Source: Mariniblastus sp.
GTDB lineage: Bacteria; Planctomycetota; Planctomycetia; Pirellulales; Pirellulaceae
Reading direction: 5' to 3'
NCBI GenBank assembly: GCA_022447555.1
Contig: JAKVBF010000013.1
Location: forward strand, 156,867 to 220,866
Length of the DNA: 64,000 bases
Made by a program: the position numbers and the translations under genes
Shown: positions 56,204-64,000 of the stretch, piece after piece
Layout: every line of letters starts with the position of its first letter
How positions within the stretch are numbered: position 1 is the stretch's first letter
Notes under the pieces: model-generated
Database searches by the model: none
Seen by the model: the letters and a program-made list of their open reading frames with translations, nothing else
Told to the model about the DNA's origin: nothing

Positions 56204-56770
56204 ACTGCTATCAGCACAGCGGTTGCATCACGGATACCCAGCAAAACCAACCATTCAAGAGGCCCAGCCATTTCAACACCGACCTATGGGGCCACTCTCG
56301 ACCCACTCACCTCCGAAGCAATCCTCCGGCAATTTCCAAACGGCCCCCCCACGGATCGGTATTCGGCGTTGGAGAATTTTAATTTTTCCACGGCGATCGC
56401 CCAGCCATTAATCGACGGCCAGGCCGCACTTGGGTGCCAAGCGGGACTTTGGCTGTTGCATCACTACCTAGACGAGTCCCACGACATCAGTCAATCATTG
56501 AAAACTCCGGAGGGATCTTGGTGGCATGCCATCATGCATCGGATGGAGGGTGATTACGGAAATAGTAAATACTGGTATCGATCCGTCGGATCTCATAAGT
56601 CGATGGAATTAATTCGTGAACAATTCTCCCAGATTGACGGTAACCCCAACTGGGACGTATTCGAATTTGTGGATGCTTGCCAACAGAATGACCCCCGGGC
56701 CCATGAATACGCCCAGCTAGAATGGCGACTTCTGTTTGACCATTGTTTCCATCTCGCTATCGGACAATGA
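56204..56770 (+). CDS. Hypothetical protein with WHAIMHR motif; start codon unresolved
   Basis: The frame is open from 56204 to 56770 and encodes a protein-like product throughout: DPLTSEAILRQFPNG then a conserved LLHHYLDESHDISQ and WHAIMHRMEGDYGNSKYW stretch. The latter recalls a conserved hypothetical family found in planctomycetes and acidobacteria (family memory, no function). There is no ATG or GTG in the upstream part; the first usable start is TTG at 56369, which would leave a 133-residue protein and drop protein-like upstream sequence. Either translation starts at an unusual codon or a small frameshift near 56270-56290 has removed the original start, which may lie in the frame reading ITDTQQNQPFKRPSHF. 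Confidence 0.5.
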   Translation, partial: TAISTAVASRIPSKTNHSRGPAISTPTYGATLDPLTSEAILRQFPNGPPTDRYSALENFNFSTAIAQPLIDGQAALGCQAGLWLLHHYLDESHDISQSLKTPEGSWWHAIMHRMEGDYGNSKYWYRSVGSHKSMELIREQFSQIDGNPNWDVFEFVDACQQNDPRAHEYAQLEWRLLFDHCFHLAIGQ

Positions 56771-56803
56771 TCGCATCGGTTTTTTTTGGGAAAACAATCT
56801 TTC

Positions 56804-57259
56804 ATGAATACGGAACGCCTCGATTGGCATGTCACCATGCACTTCCTCGATGACATCCCTCCATCAAACCAATCCATGACATGGCAGGAGCACGTATTCC
56901 CGGTCCTCGAAAACCTCTCGCTCGATTCAGTCGCAGGATTCAAAACTTCATTCGACGAGCTGATTCAAAGAGTCAATCAGCAGCCCGGCGGTTACGCCGA
57001 GGGGGATGGATCGATCGGGATCGTTGGGCCCGAAGGTGACTGGAAGATCGTCGGCACACTCTATGAAATGCAAGACGAAATCATTCATGTTGAATTGTTA
57101 GGAAACGGCCCGAGCGACATTCTTAGATGGCTTATCGAGGCCCTCGATTGTCAATCCGACCAGTGCGTGGTGCAGGTGCTTCAAGCCGGTTTTTTCATCG
57201 GATTTGACGCCTTTCAAAACTGGAACGATCATTTGAGATTTCCGCGGAACCGCCCCTAG
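56804..57259 (+). CDS. Hypothetical acidic protein
   Basis: A 151-residue soluble protein with no recognised family: an N-terminal LDWHVTMHFLDDI segment, a central GDGSIGIVGPEGDWKIVGTLYE and a C-terminal GFFIGFDAFQNW. ATG 56804 is preferred over the in-frame TTG at 56786. It lies 33 bases past the previous gene and is probably cotranscribed with it. Function not assignable. Confidence 0.55.
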   Translation: MNTERLDWHVTMHFLDDIPPSNQSMTWQEHVFPVLENLSLDSVAGFKTSFDELIQRVNQQPGGYAEGDGSIGIVGPEGDWKIVGTLYEMQDEIIHVELLGNGPSDILRWLIEALDCQSDQCVVQVLQAGFFIGFDAFQNWNDHLRFPRNRP

Positions 57260-57272
57260 GTTGAGGCATGAC

Positions 57273-57304
57273 AAAAAAAAGCAACTCTCGCACCCGAGAG
57301 CTGC
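57273..57304 (-). terminator. Rho-independent terminator after ugd
   Basis: Stem GCAACTCTCG (57281-57290) with CGAGAGCTGC (57295-57304; one mismatch) and a four-base loop; a T-run of eight follows in minus-strand direction. It lies about 28 bases past the ugd stop. Confidence 0.85.
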
Positions 57305-57331
57305 CCATTGTGATTCCTTCGGCTAGGTCAC

Positions 57332-58663
57332 TTAAACCTCGATACCGGAGGCGTCGCCTACCGCAGGCCGGCCGATCGAATAGTAGGTGAATCCTAGCGC
57401 GGCCATCTGGGTTGGATCGTAAAGGTTGCGACCATCAAAAATAACCGGGGATTCCAGTTTTGATTTCATCTCCTCAAATTCAGGGTGCCGAAACATATCC
57501 CACTCAGTGTTAATCGCCAGAGCATTAGCCCCCTCAAGGGCTTCCATGGCTTGATCCGCGTATTCCAACCGGTCGCCGTAATCCGCCTTCACATTTTCAG
57601 CGGCCTCCGGATCAAAGACGCATACGCTCGCCCCCTTTTCCAATAACTGATCAATTAAAACCAATGCCGGGGATTCGCGAATGTCGTCAGTCTTCGGTTT
57701 GAATGCCAATCCCCAGATAGCGAACCGTAAACCGGCGAGACTGCCTGAATAGTGCTGGTCAACCTTTTGCATCAGTACGTTTTTCTGCCGATCATTGACT
57801 TGGTCCACCGCATCCAAAATGGTAGGCGGCAAGTGATGCTTCTTTGCCATGGCTGCCAACGCCCTTACGTCTTTGGGGAAACAGCTTCCGCCATACCCAA
57901 CGCCAGGGAAGAGAAACGCGAACCCAATCCTTTGGTCGTGTCCAATACCGCGCCGAACATCATTGATGTCGCCACTCATCTTCTCGCAAAGATTTGCCAT
58001 CTCATTGATGAAACTGATTTTCGTCGCCAGCAACGCATTGGCCACGTATTTTGTTAATTCCGCACTTTCGGGTGACATCGACAAGAATGGCTTGTCGGTT
58101 CTCAAAAATGGCGAGTAAAGCTCGCGCAAGGCATCCGCGACCTCTTCGTCACGCACGCCCACAACAACCCGATCGGGATACATGAAGTCATTGATCGCCG
58201 CCCCTTCCTTAAGGAATTCCGGATTACTGGCAACGTGATATCGTTTCTTATTCAACCCCTGAAGCTGATCATAGATTCCTTGGTTGGTACCCACCGGAAC
58301 GGTACTCTTAGTGACGATGATGACGTCGTCTTGGATGTGGGGTGCAATTGACTCCACCACGCTCCATAGGGCACTGAGATTCGCCGAACCATCTGGACCC
58401 TGCGGTGTGCCCACTGCCAGATAAACGACCCGGGCCGAAGCAACGGCGGCCGCTATATCGGTGGTGAATTTAAGCCGTCCCGCTTTTGAGTTTCTTAACA
58501 CTAACTCTGTCAAACCCGGCTCATAAATCGGAATGACACCCTCGTTCAATCGATCTACCTTAGACTGATCGATGTCAACGCAAGTCACATGATTGCCGCT
58601 TTCCGCAAAACAGGTTCCGGTTACCAGGCCAACATAGCCCGCACCGATCATGGCAATTTCCAT
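57332..58663 (-). CDS. ugd: UDP-glucose 6-dehydrogenase
   Basis: Oxidises UDP-glucose to UDP-glucuronate with NAD, feeding surface-polysaccharide or capsule synthesis. The NAD motif [19 protein letters not shown] opens the chain; [30 protein letters not shown] with the catalytic Cys (about residue 260), and [12 protein letters not shown] are typical. About 443 residues, normal for the bacterial enzyme. ATG 58663 is chosen because it starts exactly at the Rossmann motif. It is on the same strand as gyrA but separated by 305 bases, so probably has its own promoter, and ends at a strong terminator. Confidence 0.96.
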   Translation of the reverse strand: MEIAMIGAGYVGLVTGTCFAESGNHVTCVDIDQSKVDRLNEGVIPIYEPGLTELVLRNSKAGRLKFTTDIAAAVASARVVYLAVGTPQGPDGSANLSALWSVVESIAPHIQDDVIIVTKSTVPVGTNQGIYDQLQGLNKKRYHVASNPEFLKEGAAINDFMYPDRVVVGVRDEEVADALRELYSPFLRTDKPFLSMSPESAELTKYVANALLATKISFINEMANLCEKMSGDINDVRRGIGHDQRIGFAFLFPGVGYGGSCFPKDVRALAAMAKKHHLPPTILDAVDQVNDRQKNVLMQKVDQHYSGSLAGLRFAIWGLAFKPKTDDIRESPALVLIDQLLEKGASVCVFDPEAAENVKADYGDRLEYADQAMEALEGANALAINTEWDMFRHPEFEEMKSKLESPVIFDGRNLYDPTQMAALGFTYYSIGRPAVGDASGIEV

Positions 58664-58968
58664 CGTTCTAAAATCCAAAATAAGTTTTAAGGAGGGTATT
58701 AATTTGAGCTACTGTTGGTGGCTAGGGTCCAAAGAGAACTCTCGCAGCAAGCAGACAAAATACGTTTTCAGTTTCAGTCTAATTACCTATCCGGTTTTTT
58801 GTTAGAGCGATTTGAAATCAAAAAACGATCTCCAATCATTTTCTGCGTTAGCTCATGCCGAAGGCTGGTCTCAGTGAGAACGAAAACGACATTCCCAGCA
58901 GGATAGTAGCTCAATCCTTCCCATCATTCGGCGGATCACCTATCACCGCTAAAATCATTAGGATCGAA
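58664..58968. other. Spacer between gyrA and ugd
   Basis: About 305 bases. The ugd promoter should lie here. No gene or RNA feature recognised. Confidence 0.4.
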
Positions 58969-61695
58969 TCATTCCGCCTGCGATGTGGAATCCTCAACGG
59001 TTTCCCCGTCCGATTCCTGGCTGGTTGCCGCGGGGCCGTTCAACGCACTAGAATCCGGCGCTACCGGATCACTCGAGCCGGGAAGTCCGTCGGCGTCTCC
59101 CTCATCGCGAGGAACAGGAACGACCGCCGCGAGCGTGTCACCATCATCCAGACTCATGATCCGCACACCTTGGGTGTTCCGGCCGATCGGCTTGATGTCG
59201 CGACACGAGATTCGCTGCAGCTTTCCGCGAGCCGTCATCATTAATATCTCGTCGTCATCTGAGACCGGAACGATACAGACTACGGGACCATTACGTTGGG
59301 TCGCTTTGATATCACGAAGGCCTTTACCGCCCCGATTTTGGGTCCGGTACCGACTGGCGCTGGCAGCTTCATCTTCACCTTCTGAAGTCTGGTTAGGACC
59401 AAACGACGTCCGTTTTCCATAACCGTTCAAACACGCGGTCAATAGAGTTGTCTCGGGATCCGCTACGACCATGCCCACCAACGAGTCACCCTTGGTCAAA
59501 TTGATCCCTTTGACACCGCTCGTGTTTCGGCCCGTCGGGCGGGCGTCCGACTCTTTAAATCGAATCGCCATCCCGGTAGAAGTTGCCAGCACAATCTCAT
59601 CATTTTCTTTTGCAACCACCACGTTAATTAACTCATCATCTTCCCGCAGCTTGATGGCAATGATCCCTCCCCGCCTCGGGCGGCCATACGCGTTCAGCGG
59701 TGTTTTCTTGACCAATCCATTCTTGGTCGCCATCATCAGATAATGACCCTCGGCTGAGAAATCGCGAATCGCTCGGCAGCTGGCAATTTCTTCTCCTTCA
59801 TCGAGCTTTACCAAATTCACAATAGCTCGACCGCGACTTTCACGACTGAGCTGAGGTAGCTGGTAGACCTTACGCCATAAAACGCGACCCTTGTTCGTAA
59901 AGAACAACAGGTAGTCGTGGGTGCTCGCGGCAAACACATGTTCAATCGGATCTTCGCCCTCGCTCTTGGCTCCTTTAATCCCTTTACCACCTCGCTTTTG
60001 GGCGCGATAGGTACTAACGGGGGTGCGTTTGATATACCCGCGGTGGCTGATGGAGACCACCATGTTCTCTTCTTCGATCAAGTCCTCCAAATCGATATTA
60101 CCAACCTCCATCTCGGAGATTTCAGTCCGGCGGGCATTTGCATATTTATGTTTGATCTCATCCAGATCGTCTTTAATGATCTGCAGGATATTCTGCTCAT
60201 CCGACAGGATTCGCAAAAACTCATTGATCTCCTCGAGCAAACCACGATGCTGATCACTCAACCGCTCTTGTTCCAGGTTCACCAACTGGCCCAACGTCAT
60301 TTTCAGGATGGCGTCCGCTTGAATCGCAGTCAGAAAATAAACATCCGACTCGCCTCGCTCGTCTTTAAATACTTCATACCCGTCAGCCCCCAGAGCGCGC
60401 TCCATCATCGCAGCCGGGCACTCTATTCCCATTAATCCTTGCTTCGCTTCGGGCTGCGTCTTGGCCTGTCGAATCGTGGCGATGATCTTGTCGATGTCGG
60501 CCAAGGCCAGCAAGAGGCCTTCCACCGTATGTTTTTGCCGCCGAGCGCGAGCCAACAAGAATTGTGTTCTGCGGCGAATCACTTGAGCTCGATGCCGCAA
60601 GAACTCTCGCAGCATCTGCTTGATATCCATCTGGCGAGGTTTGCCATCGACCAACGCTAAGAAGTTCATCGAAAATGAACCTTGCAGCGGTGAAAACTGA
60701 TACAGCTGATTCAAGACAACTTCCGGATCAGCATCGCTCTTGAGGTCGATGTGCAGCTTGACGGGCTCTTTCAGATCGCTGAGATCCTTAATCCCTGAAA
60801 TCCCTTTAACCTTATCCCCTTTGACCAACGCAGCGATTTTCTCAACCACGTTATCGCGAGTTTGTTGGTAAGGAATTTCCGATACCGCAATCCGAAACCG
60901 ATTTTTCTTGTGCTCTTCAATTTCACAGCGAGCCCGCACGACGATCGTACTGCGGCCGGTGTGATACGCTTTGCGAACCCCATTCCGACCACAAATGATC
61001 CCGCCCGTCGGAAAGTCAGGTGCCGGGATGATGTGCATTAAATCCCCCACCGAGCAATCGGGTTGATCGATGACCAAGTGCAATGCATCACAAATTTCAC
61101 CCAAATTATGCGGTGGGATCGAGGTTGCCATACTGACGGCAATCCCGCTCGAACCATTGACCAACAGGTTCGGGAACTTACTCGGCAACACGGTTGGCTC
61201 GGTACGTCGCTCGTCATAGGTGGGAACGTAATCCACGGTGTCGAGCTTGAGATCGTCGAGCATCATCGCAGCCACTGGAGACATTCTCGCCTCGGTATAC
61301 CGCATCGCAGCAGCTGGCAGACCAGCAATCGACCCAAAGTTACCCTGCTTGTCGACTAAAACATGTCGCATGTTCCAATCCTGCGCCATCCTCACTAGTG
61401 TGGGGTAAACAATGCTCTCACCATGGGGGTGATAGTTACCACTGGTGTCACCCGAGATCTTGGCGCATTTAACCCGAGACGCTCCGGGAGTTAGGCTCAA
61501 GTCGTTCATAGCCACTAAAATTCGACGCTGAGATGGCTTCAGGCCATCCCGCACATCGGGCAGTGCTCGAGAAACAATCACGCTCATCGCGTACGTCAGG
61601 TAGCTACCCTTTAGCTCGTTCTCAATAGGCATCTCAACAAATTGTTCTTCGATGCCGCCATCGTTACCGTCGGGCGAATTAGAATCAGTCGACAA
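58969..61695 (-). CDS. gyrA: DNA gyrase subunit A
   Basis: ATP-dependent topoisomerase subunit that breaks and rejoins DNA and, with GyrB, introduces negative supercoils; 908 residues. The N-terminal breakage-reunion domain has DVRDGLKPSQRRIL, the quinolone region SGDTSGNYHPHGESIVYPTL, and the active-site Tyr in AAAMRYTEARMSP. The C-terminal domain of beta-propeller blades carries a GyrA-box variant (QKRGGKG instead of QRRGGKG) and repeated GR/GxK turns. The last 60 residues form an acidic, Ser/Pro-rich tail. A TTG at 61695 is the apparent start, with AAGG upstream. gyrB is not in the window. Position 87 (E. coli numbering) is Pro, see findings. Confidence 0.95.
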   Translation of the reverse strand: MSTDSNSPDGNDGGIEEQFVEMPIENELKGSYLTYAMSVIVSRALPDVRDGLKPSQRRILVAMNDLSLTPGASRVKCAKISGDTSGNYHPHGESIVYPTLVRMAQDWNMRHVLVDKQGNFGSIAGLPAAAMRYTEARMSPVAAMMLDDLKLDTVDYVPTYDERRTEPTVLPSKFPNLLVNGSSGIAVSMATSIPPHNLGEICDALHLVIDQPDCSVGDLMHIIPAPDFPTGGIICGRNGVRKAYHTGRSTIVVRARCEIEEHKKNRFRIAVSEIPYQQTRDNVVEKIAALVKGDKVKGISGIKDLSDLKEPVKLHIDLKSDADPEVVLNQLYQFSPLQGSFSMNFLALVDGKPRQMDIKQMLREFLRHRAQVIRRRTQFLLARARRQKHTVEGLLLALADIDKIIATIRQAKTQPEAKQGLMGIECPAAMMERALGADGYEVFKDERGESDVYFLTAIQADAILKMTLGQLVNLEQERLSDQHRGLLEEINEFLRILSDEQNILQIIKDDLDEIKHKYANARRTEISEMEVGNIDLEDLIEEENMVVSISHRGYIKRTPVSTYRAQKRGGKGIKGAKSEGEDPIEHVFAASTHDYLLFFTNKGRVLWRKVYQLPQLSRESRGRAIVNLVKLDEGEEIASCRAIRDFSAEGHYLMMATKNGLVKKTPLNAYGRPRRGGIIAIKLREDDELINVVVAKENDEIVLATSTGMAIRFKESDARPTGRNTSGVKGINLTKGDSLVGMVVADPETTLLTACLNGYGKRTSFGPNQTSEGEDEAASASRYRTQNRGGKGLRDIKATQRNGPVVCIVPVSDDDEILMMTARGKLQRISCRDIKPIGRNTQGVRIMSLDDGDTLAAVVPVPRDEGDADGLPGSSDPVAPDSSALNGPAATSQESDGETVEDSTSQAE

Positions 61696-62170
61696 GTTGT
61701 CAGCCTTTCAAACTATTTAAATCACCAGCGCGGATCCAGTAGAACCCGTCGTTGAAGGCTGGCAACGAATCGTTATAGAGATAAATGAATGCCGTGAGGC
61801 GGCTCACAAAGTGACGGACGCCAAGGCGGAATTTTGGCGGAATTTTGCCGCTCAAATGACATTTTTCACAAGCCGTAAATTCTACCAAAACACGCCTTAA
61901 CTTACAACGAGCCGGCTCTTTTTTAGCTCACTGCAAACCCCTACCGAACAACGACTTGCGAACCATGTTTCCGGCCAGCTCCGTTTTTTCGGCAGGGCGT
62001 CCAAAGGGACCGAAACTTTGGTAACCGAGCCCCCTCGAGGAAGCCCGGCCAAGCGAAGTCTCAAGGCTTGCCAAATCGAGTTTGGCAGCATTTAAAACAT
62101 GACGGCTGCCCATGCAACCTAACTATGCCGGTCGTGTGCGTGGCTCGACCGTACGACCGAATTCACCTCT
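61696..62170. other. Upstream region of gyrA with one possible small gene
   Basis: About 475 bases. It holds the gyrA promoter and a minus-strand frame at 61928-62113 listed separately. No repeats or RNA folds recognised. Confidence 0.45.
61928..62113 (-). CDS. Possible 61-residue small protein upstream of gyrA
   Basis: A short frame with an ATG at 62113 and AGG a few bases upstream. Codon choice (many GCC, CGC, CTG and GGT) looks coding-like, and the product has a Gly/Ser/Arg-rich composition without membrane segments (GYQSFGPFGRPAEK, NMVRKSLFGRG). No family recognised. It lies upstream of gyrA in the same direction. Treat as a candidate only. Confidence 0.28.
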   Translation of the reverse strand: MGSRHVLNAAKLDLASLETSLGRASSRGLGYQSFGPFGRPAEKTELAGNMVRKSLFGRGLQ

Positions 62171-62458
62171 ATGGTTGTCGGTTTTATCATGGTTCGGCGG
62201 ACATCGTTTCAATCTGATTTCGAATCCGCTCTGCGGTCTCGGCTAGATTCCCTGCAGCAGCAAAATCCCGAATCCGAAAGGATCGAAGGCCCTCTGGGAG
62301 TCTCGATCCACAGCCCTCTGACCTCACTCGGGGCGAATCCATATGATCAACCTGTCGGTTCGTATTTTGAAGGTCTATTACCGGCACCTGCCACTGTTCA
62401 AACAGATCGAATTCGACCAAGCTGGATAGACTCAAGCCTGTTTTCAGTTCCCCGTTGA
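62171..62458 (+). CDS. Possible small protein upstream of folP
   Basis: A frame of 95 codons (ATG 62171, or 62189 for 89 residues) ending 11 bases before folP, in the same direction, which would suit a two-gene operon. The product is soluble and polar (SDFESALRSRLDSLQQQNPE, then PYDQPVGSYFEGLLPAP). No family recognised and no clear ribosome site, so it may be a chance frame. Confidence 0.4.
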   Translation: MVVGFIMVRRTSFQSDFESALRSRLDSLQQQNPESERIEGPLGVSIHSPLTSLGANPYDQPVGSYFEGLLPAPATVQTDRIRPSWIDSSLFSVPR

Positions 62459-62468
62459 TTACCCTCAC

Positions 62469-63404
62469 ATGCCCAGCTCCGACTCCGACGCCAACCCTGA
62501 CAACGAAACCGACGGCACCCCTGCCGACCCAGCACAAATCCCGGCAACGATTTGGCAACTAAGAACTCAGCACTTGGCCTTCGAGAGTGGCCCGGTCCTG
62601 ATGGGGATCGTCAACGCCACACCCGACAGCTTCTCTGACGGGGGTAAGTACCTAGATGCTGATCGGGCGGTTGAGCACGCTTTGCAATTGGTCGCCGACG
62701 GGGCAGGCATCCTTGATATTGGTGGCGAGAGCACCCGGCCCTACAGCGACCCGGTCGGAGAGCAAGAAGAACTGGATCGGGTCATCCCGGTCATCGAACG
62801 TTTGGCCGGCCAGACATCGATCCCCCTCTCGATCGACACCTCCAAAGCGGCCGTCGCCCGGGCGGCCCTCGAGGCGGGCGCCGACATCATCAACGATGTG
62901 ACAGGACTGGAAGGGGACCCCCAAATGGTCGCCGTAGCGGCCGAGACCGAAGCGGGCATCTGTGCGATGCACATGCAGGGGACCCCGAAAACGATGCAGG
63001 ACAATCCAGTTTACACGGATGTCGCAGGCGATATCTTGCAGTACCTGATCGCCCGCCGCGATGCACTGATCGACGCGGGGATCCCGCAGAACCGAATCTG
63101 TCTGGACCCTGGAATCGGTTTTGGCAAGACGCACAACCACAACCTACAACTGATCCACCAAGCGGTCACCTTCCATCAGACCGGCTGTCCCATCCTTGTG
63201 GGCCATTCCCGCAAAGGGTTTATCGGCAAGGTCCTCGGCGACAAGACGGCCGACCGAGACGTCGGCACCGCCACCGTTGCGATGGCCCTAGGCTCGCAGG
63301 GGATCCAGATCATCCGCGTTCATAATGTGGCCGCCTGCCAGCAGGCCCTGCGTGTTTGGGCGGCGATCGGCGCACTCGATGGCCGGGTCGCCCAGCTGGA
63401 CTGA
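62469..63404 (+). CDS. folP: Dihydropteroate synthase
   Basis: Folate-pathway enzyme joining hydroxymethyl-dihydropterin pyrophosphate and para-aminobenzoate; the target of sulfonamides. A TIM barrel of about 311 residues with an N-terminal extension of about 40: GIVNATPDSFSDGG (signature 1, about residues 46-59), DIGGESTRPYSDP (signature 2), then the pterin-binding SIDTSKAAVA, INDVTGLEGD, DPGIGFGKTHNHN and the phosphate-site GHSRKGFIGKVLG. The gene is richer in G+C than its neighbours, with strong third-position GC bias. It ends without partner genes; folC or glmM, frequent neighbours elsewhere, are absent here. Confidence 0.95.
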   Translation: MPSSDSDANPDNETDGTPADPAQIPATIWQLRTQHLAFESGPVLMGIVNATPDSFSDGGKYLDADRAVEHALQLVADGAGILDIGGESTRPYSDPVGEQEELDRVIPVIERLAGQTSIPLSIDTSKAAVARAALEAGADIINDVTGLEGDPQMVAVAAETEAGICAMHMQGTPKTMQDNPVYTDVAGDILQYLIARRDALIDAGIPQNRICLDPGIGFGKTHNHNLQLIHQAVTFHQTGCPILVGHSRKGFIGKVLGDKTADRDVGTATVAMALGSQGIQIIRVHNVAACQQALRVWAAIGALDGRVAQLD

Positions 63405-63521
63405 GGTGGGTGCCGACTGTCCCTATGCTCAAAGGTCTAGGGAGTCATCATCAGAGGCAACCATAACAGGCGAAGCGAGGAAGTCTTAGAGCAACACAAA
63501 GAGAGCAACACAAAGGGCAGC

Positions 63522-63556
63522 AAAAAAACACCCTCGGGCCGCCGTGGCCGAGGGTG
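63522..63556 (-). terminator. Rho-independent terminator of the right-edge gene
   Basis: Stem CACCCTCGG (63529-63537) with CCGAGGGTG (63548-63556), and a GC-rich ten-base loop; in minus direction it is followed by a T-run of seven. It lies about 70 bases beyond the stop at 63626. Confidence 0.83.
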
Positions 63557-63625
63557 CCTGGTTTGGTTTTCGGTAAGACCGGCTAATGGCCGGCGTCCGT
63601 TACCGTGTGACTTGCGTCACTCGAA

Positions 63626-64000
63626 TCATTGAGACGACTCGAGGAACGACGAGACCCGAATGGCTCGCTCCACGTTATGGTTTTTGCCCGGTTCAAAGGC
63701 GACCGGGATCGATCGATCGAGGACAAAGAACCCTCGGGATCGCCGAACCTCACCCGAATCAGACCCCAGTTCACGACCACTGACCGTTCCATTCGGATTA
63801 ACCTCAAACAGACCGACTGTGATCCAAATGGCAAACACACTGGAACGTGTGGTCACCAGATTCCCCAGTCGCTGCCGCATATCGTATTTGAAATAGGCAT
63901 TACGGGTCGTGTCGTTGACCCGATTATCAGAATAAAAATCGAACAAAGGCCGCGGTATGGCAGCTTTATCATTCGGATCGTTTCCATTCTGCAATCCTCT
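63626..64000 (-). CDS. Planctomycete conserved hypothetical protein, C-terminal part (cut by window)
   Basis: A minus-strand frame open to the window edge; only the last 124 residues are visible. The stretch YDMRQRLGNLVTTRSSVFAI and the following VGLFEVNPNG, GELGSD-like and GFFVLDRSIPVAFEPGKNHN are familiar from C-termini of large planctomycete proteins of unknown function. The start is outside the window; a TTG at 63994 is merely internal. A strong terminator follows the stop. The role cannot be given. Confidence 0.75.
   Translation of the reverse strand, partial: RGLQNGNDPNDKAAIPRPLFDFYSDNRVNDTTRNAYFKYDMRQRLGNLVTTRSSVFAIWITVGLFEVNPNGTVSGRELGSDSGEVRRSRGFFVLDRSIPVAFEPGKNHNVERAIRVSSFLESSQ

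Noticed and set aside
61897..62091. Second frame overlapping 61928-62113 on the minus strand
   Set aside because: It is simply the alternative frame of the possible small gene and has a poorer amino-acid composition.
1..64000. CRISPR arrays, IS elements, prophage or toxin-antitoxin genes
   Set aside because: No regular spacer-repeat array, transposase, integrase or phage structural gene could be recognised; no pair of genes fits a toxin-antitoxin module.

Overview
The window looks like chromosomal DNA of a planctomycete, most likely from the Pirellulaceae, with roughly half G+C. The evidence is a planctomycete-type cytochrome c gene (PSCyt1/DUF1549/LamG/DUF1553) at the left edge, a secreted iduronate-type sulfatase, TadE-like and DUF11 proteins, a CHAT/TPR protein, an LptD-like outer-membrane protein and many short planctomycete-style membrane proteins, all mixed with ordinary housekeeping genes. 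No rRNA, tRNA, IS element, prophage, integrase or CRISPR array was found.

Layout. 1-10 kb is catabolic and cell-surface: the truncated cytochrome gene, a SpoIIAA-like protein, a FadL-like porin, a sulfatase, a DUF502 membrane protein, and an M1 peptidase followed by a sulfotransferase. 10-16 kb holds a Nei-type DNA glycosylase, a decayed Lon-type protease remnant, a TadE-TadE-TadG(vWA) operon, surE and a four-helix membrane protein. 15.4-19 kb is dnaE. 19-23.6 kb has a coiled-coil protein, a large DUF11 surface protein and the wreck of a serine hydrolase. 23.8-28.7 kb is a housekeeping run, tpiA-secG-yicC-gmk-rpoZ-coaC-coaB plus a membrane protein, with coaC and coaB as separate genes. 28.8-35.2 kb on the minus strand has a moxR-DUF58-TgpA-like transglutaminase operon, and upstream of it a cassette of one membrane-anchored coiled-coil protein and two related single-helix miniproteins. 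35.8-43 kb carries pyrB, a CtpA-like protease, an HELSH membrane protein, a YkgJ cysteine-cluster protein and hisS. 43-52 kb has ilvC translationally coupled to a small membrane protein, a C25 (gingipain-like) peptidase, a class II photolyase and a CHAT-like protein whose catalytic dyad appears lost. 52-58.7 kb has dagK and an lptD-like gene, two hypotheticals and ugd. 58.9-64 kb has gyrA, a GC-rich folP and the 3' end of a planctomycete hypothetical gene.

How the genes fit together. Several loci point to envelope work: LptD and DagK (outer membrane and lipid recycling), Ugd (UDP-glucuronate for surface sugars), the FadL porin, TadE/TadG, DUF11, MoxR/DUF58/TgpA and the coiled-coil cassette. 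The sulfatase and the cytochrome protein fit use of sulfated polysaccharides. The rest is core metabolism and information processing.

I did not find a clear new defence or mobile system. The best leads for something undescribed are the three-gene coiled-coil/miniprotein cassette next to the MoxR operon, the pseudo-CHAT protein, the lone C25 peptidase and the acidic tail on SecG. Two gene remnants (a Lon-type protease and a serine hydrolase) show recent gene loss.
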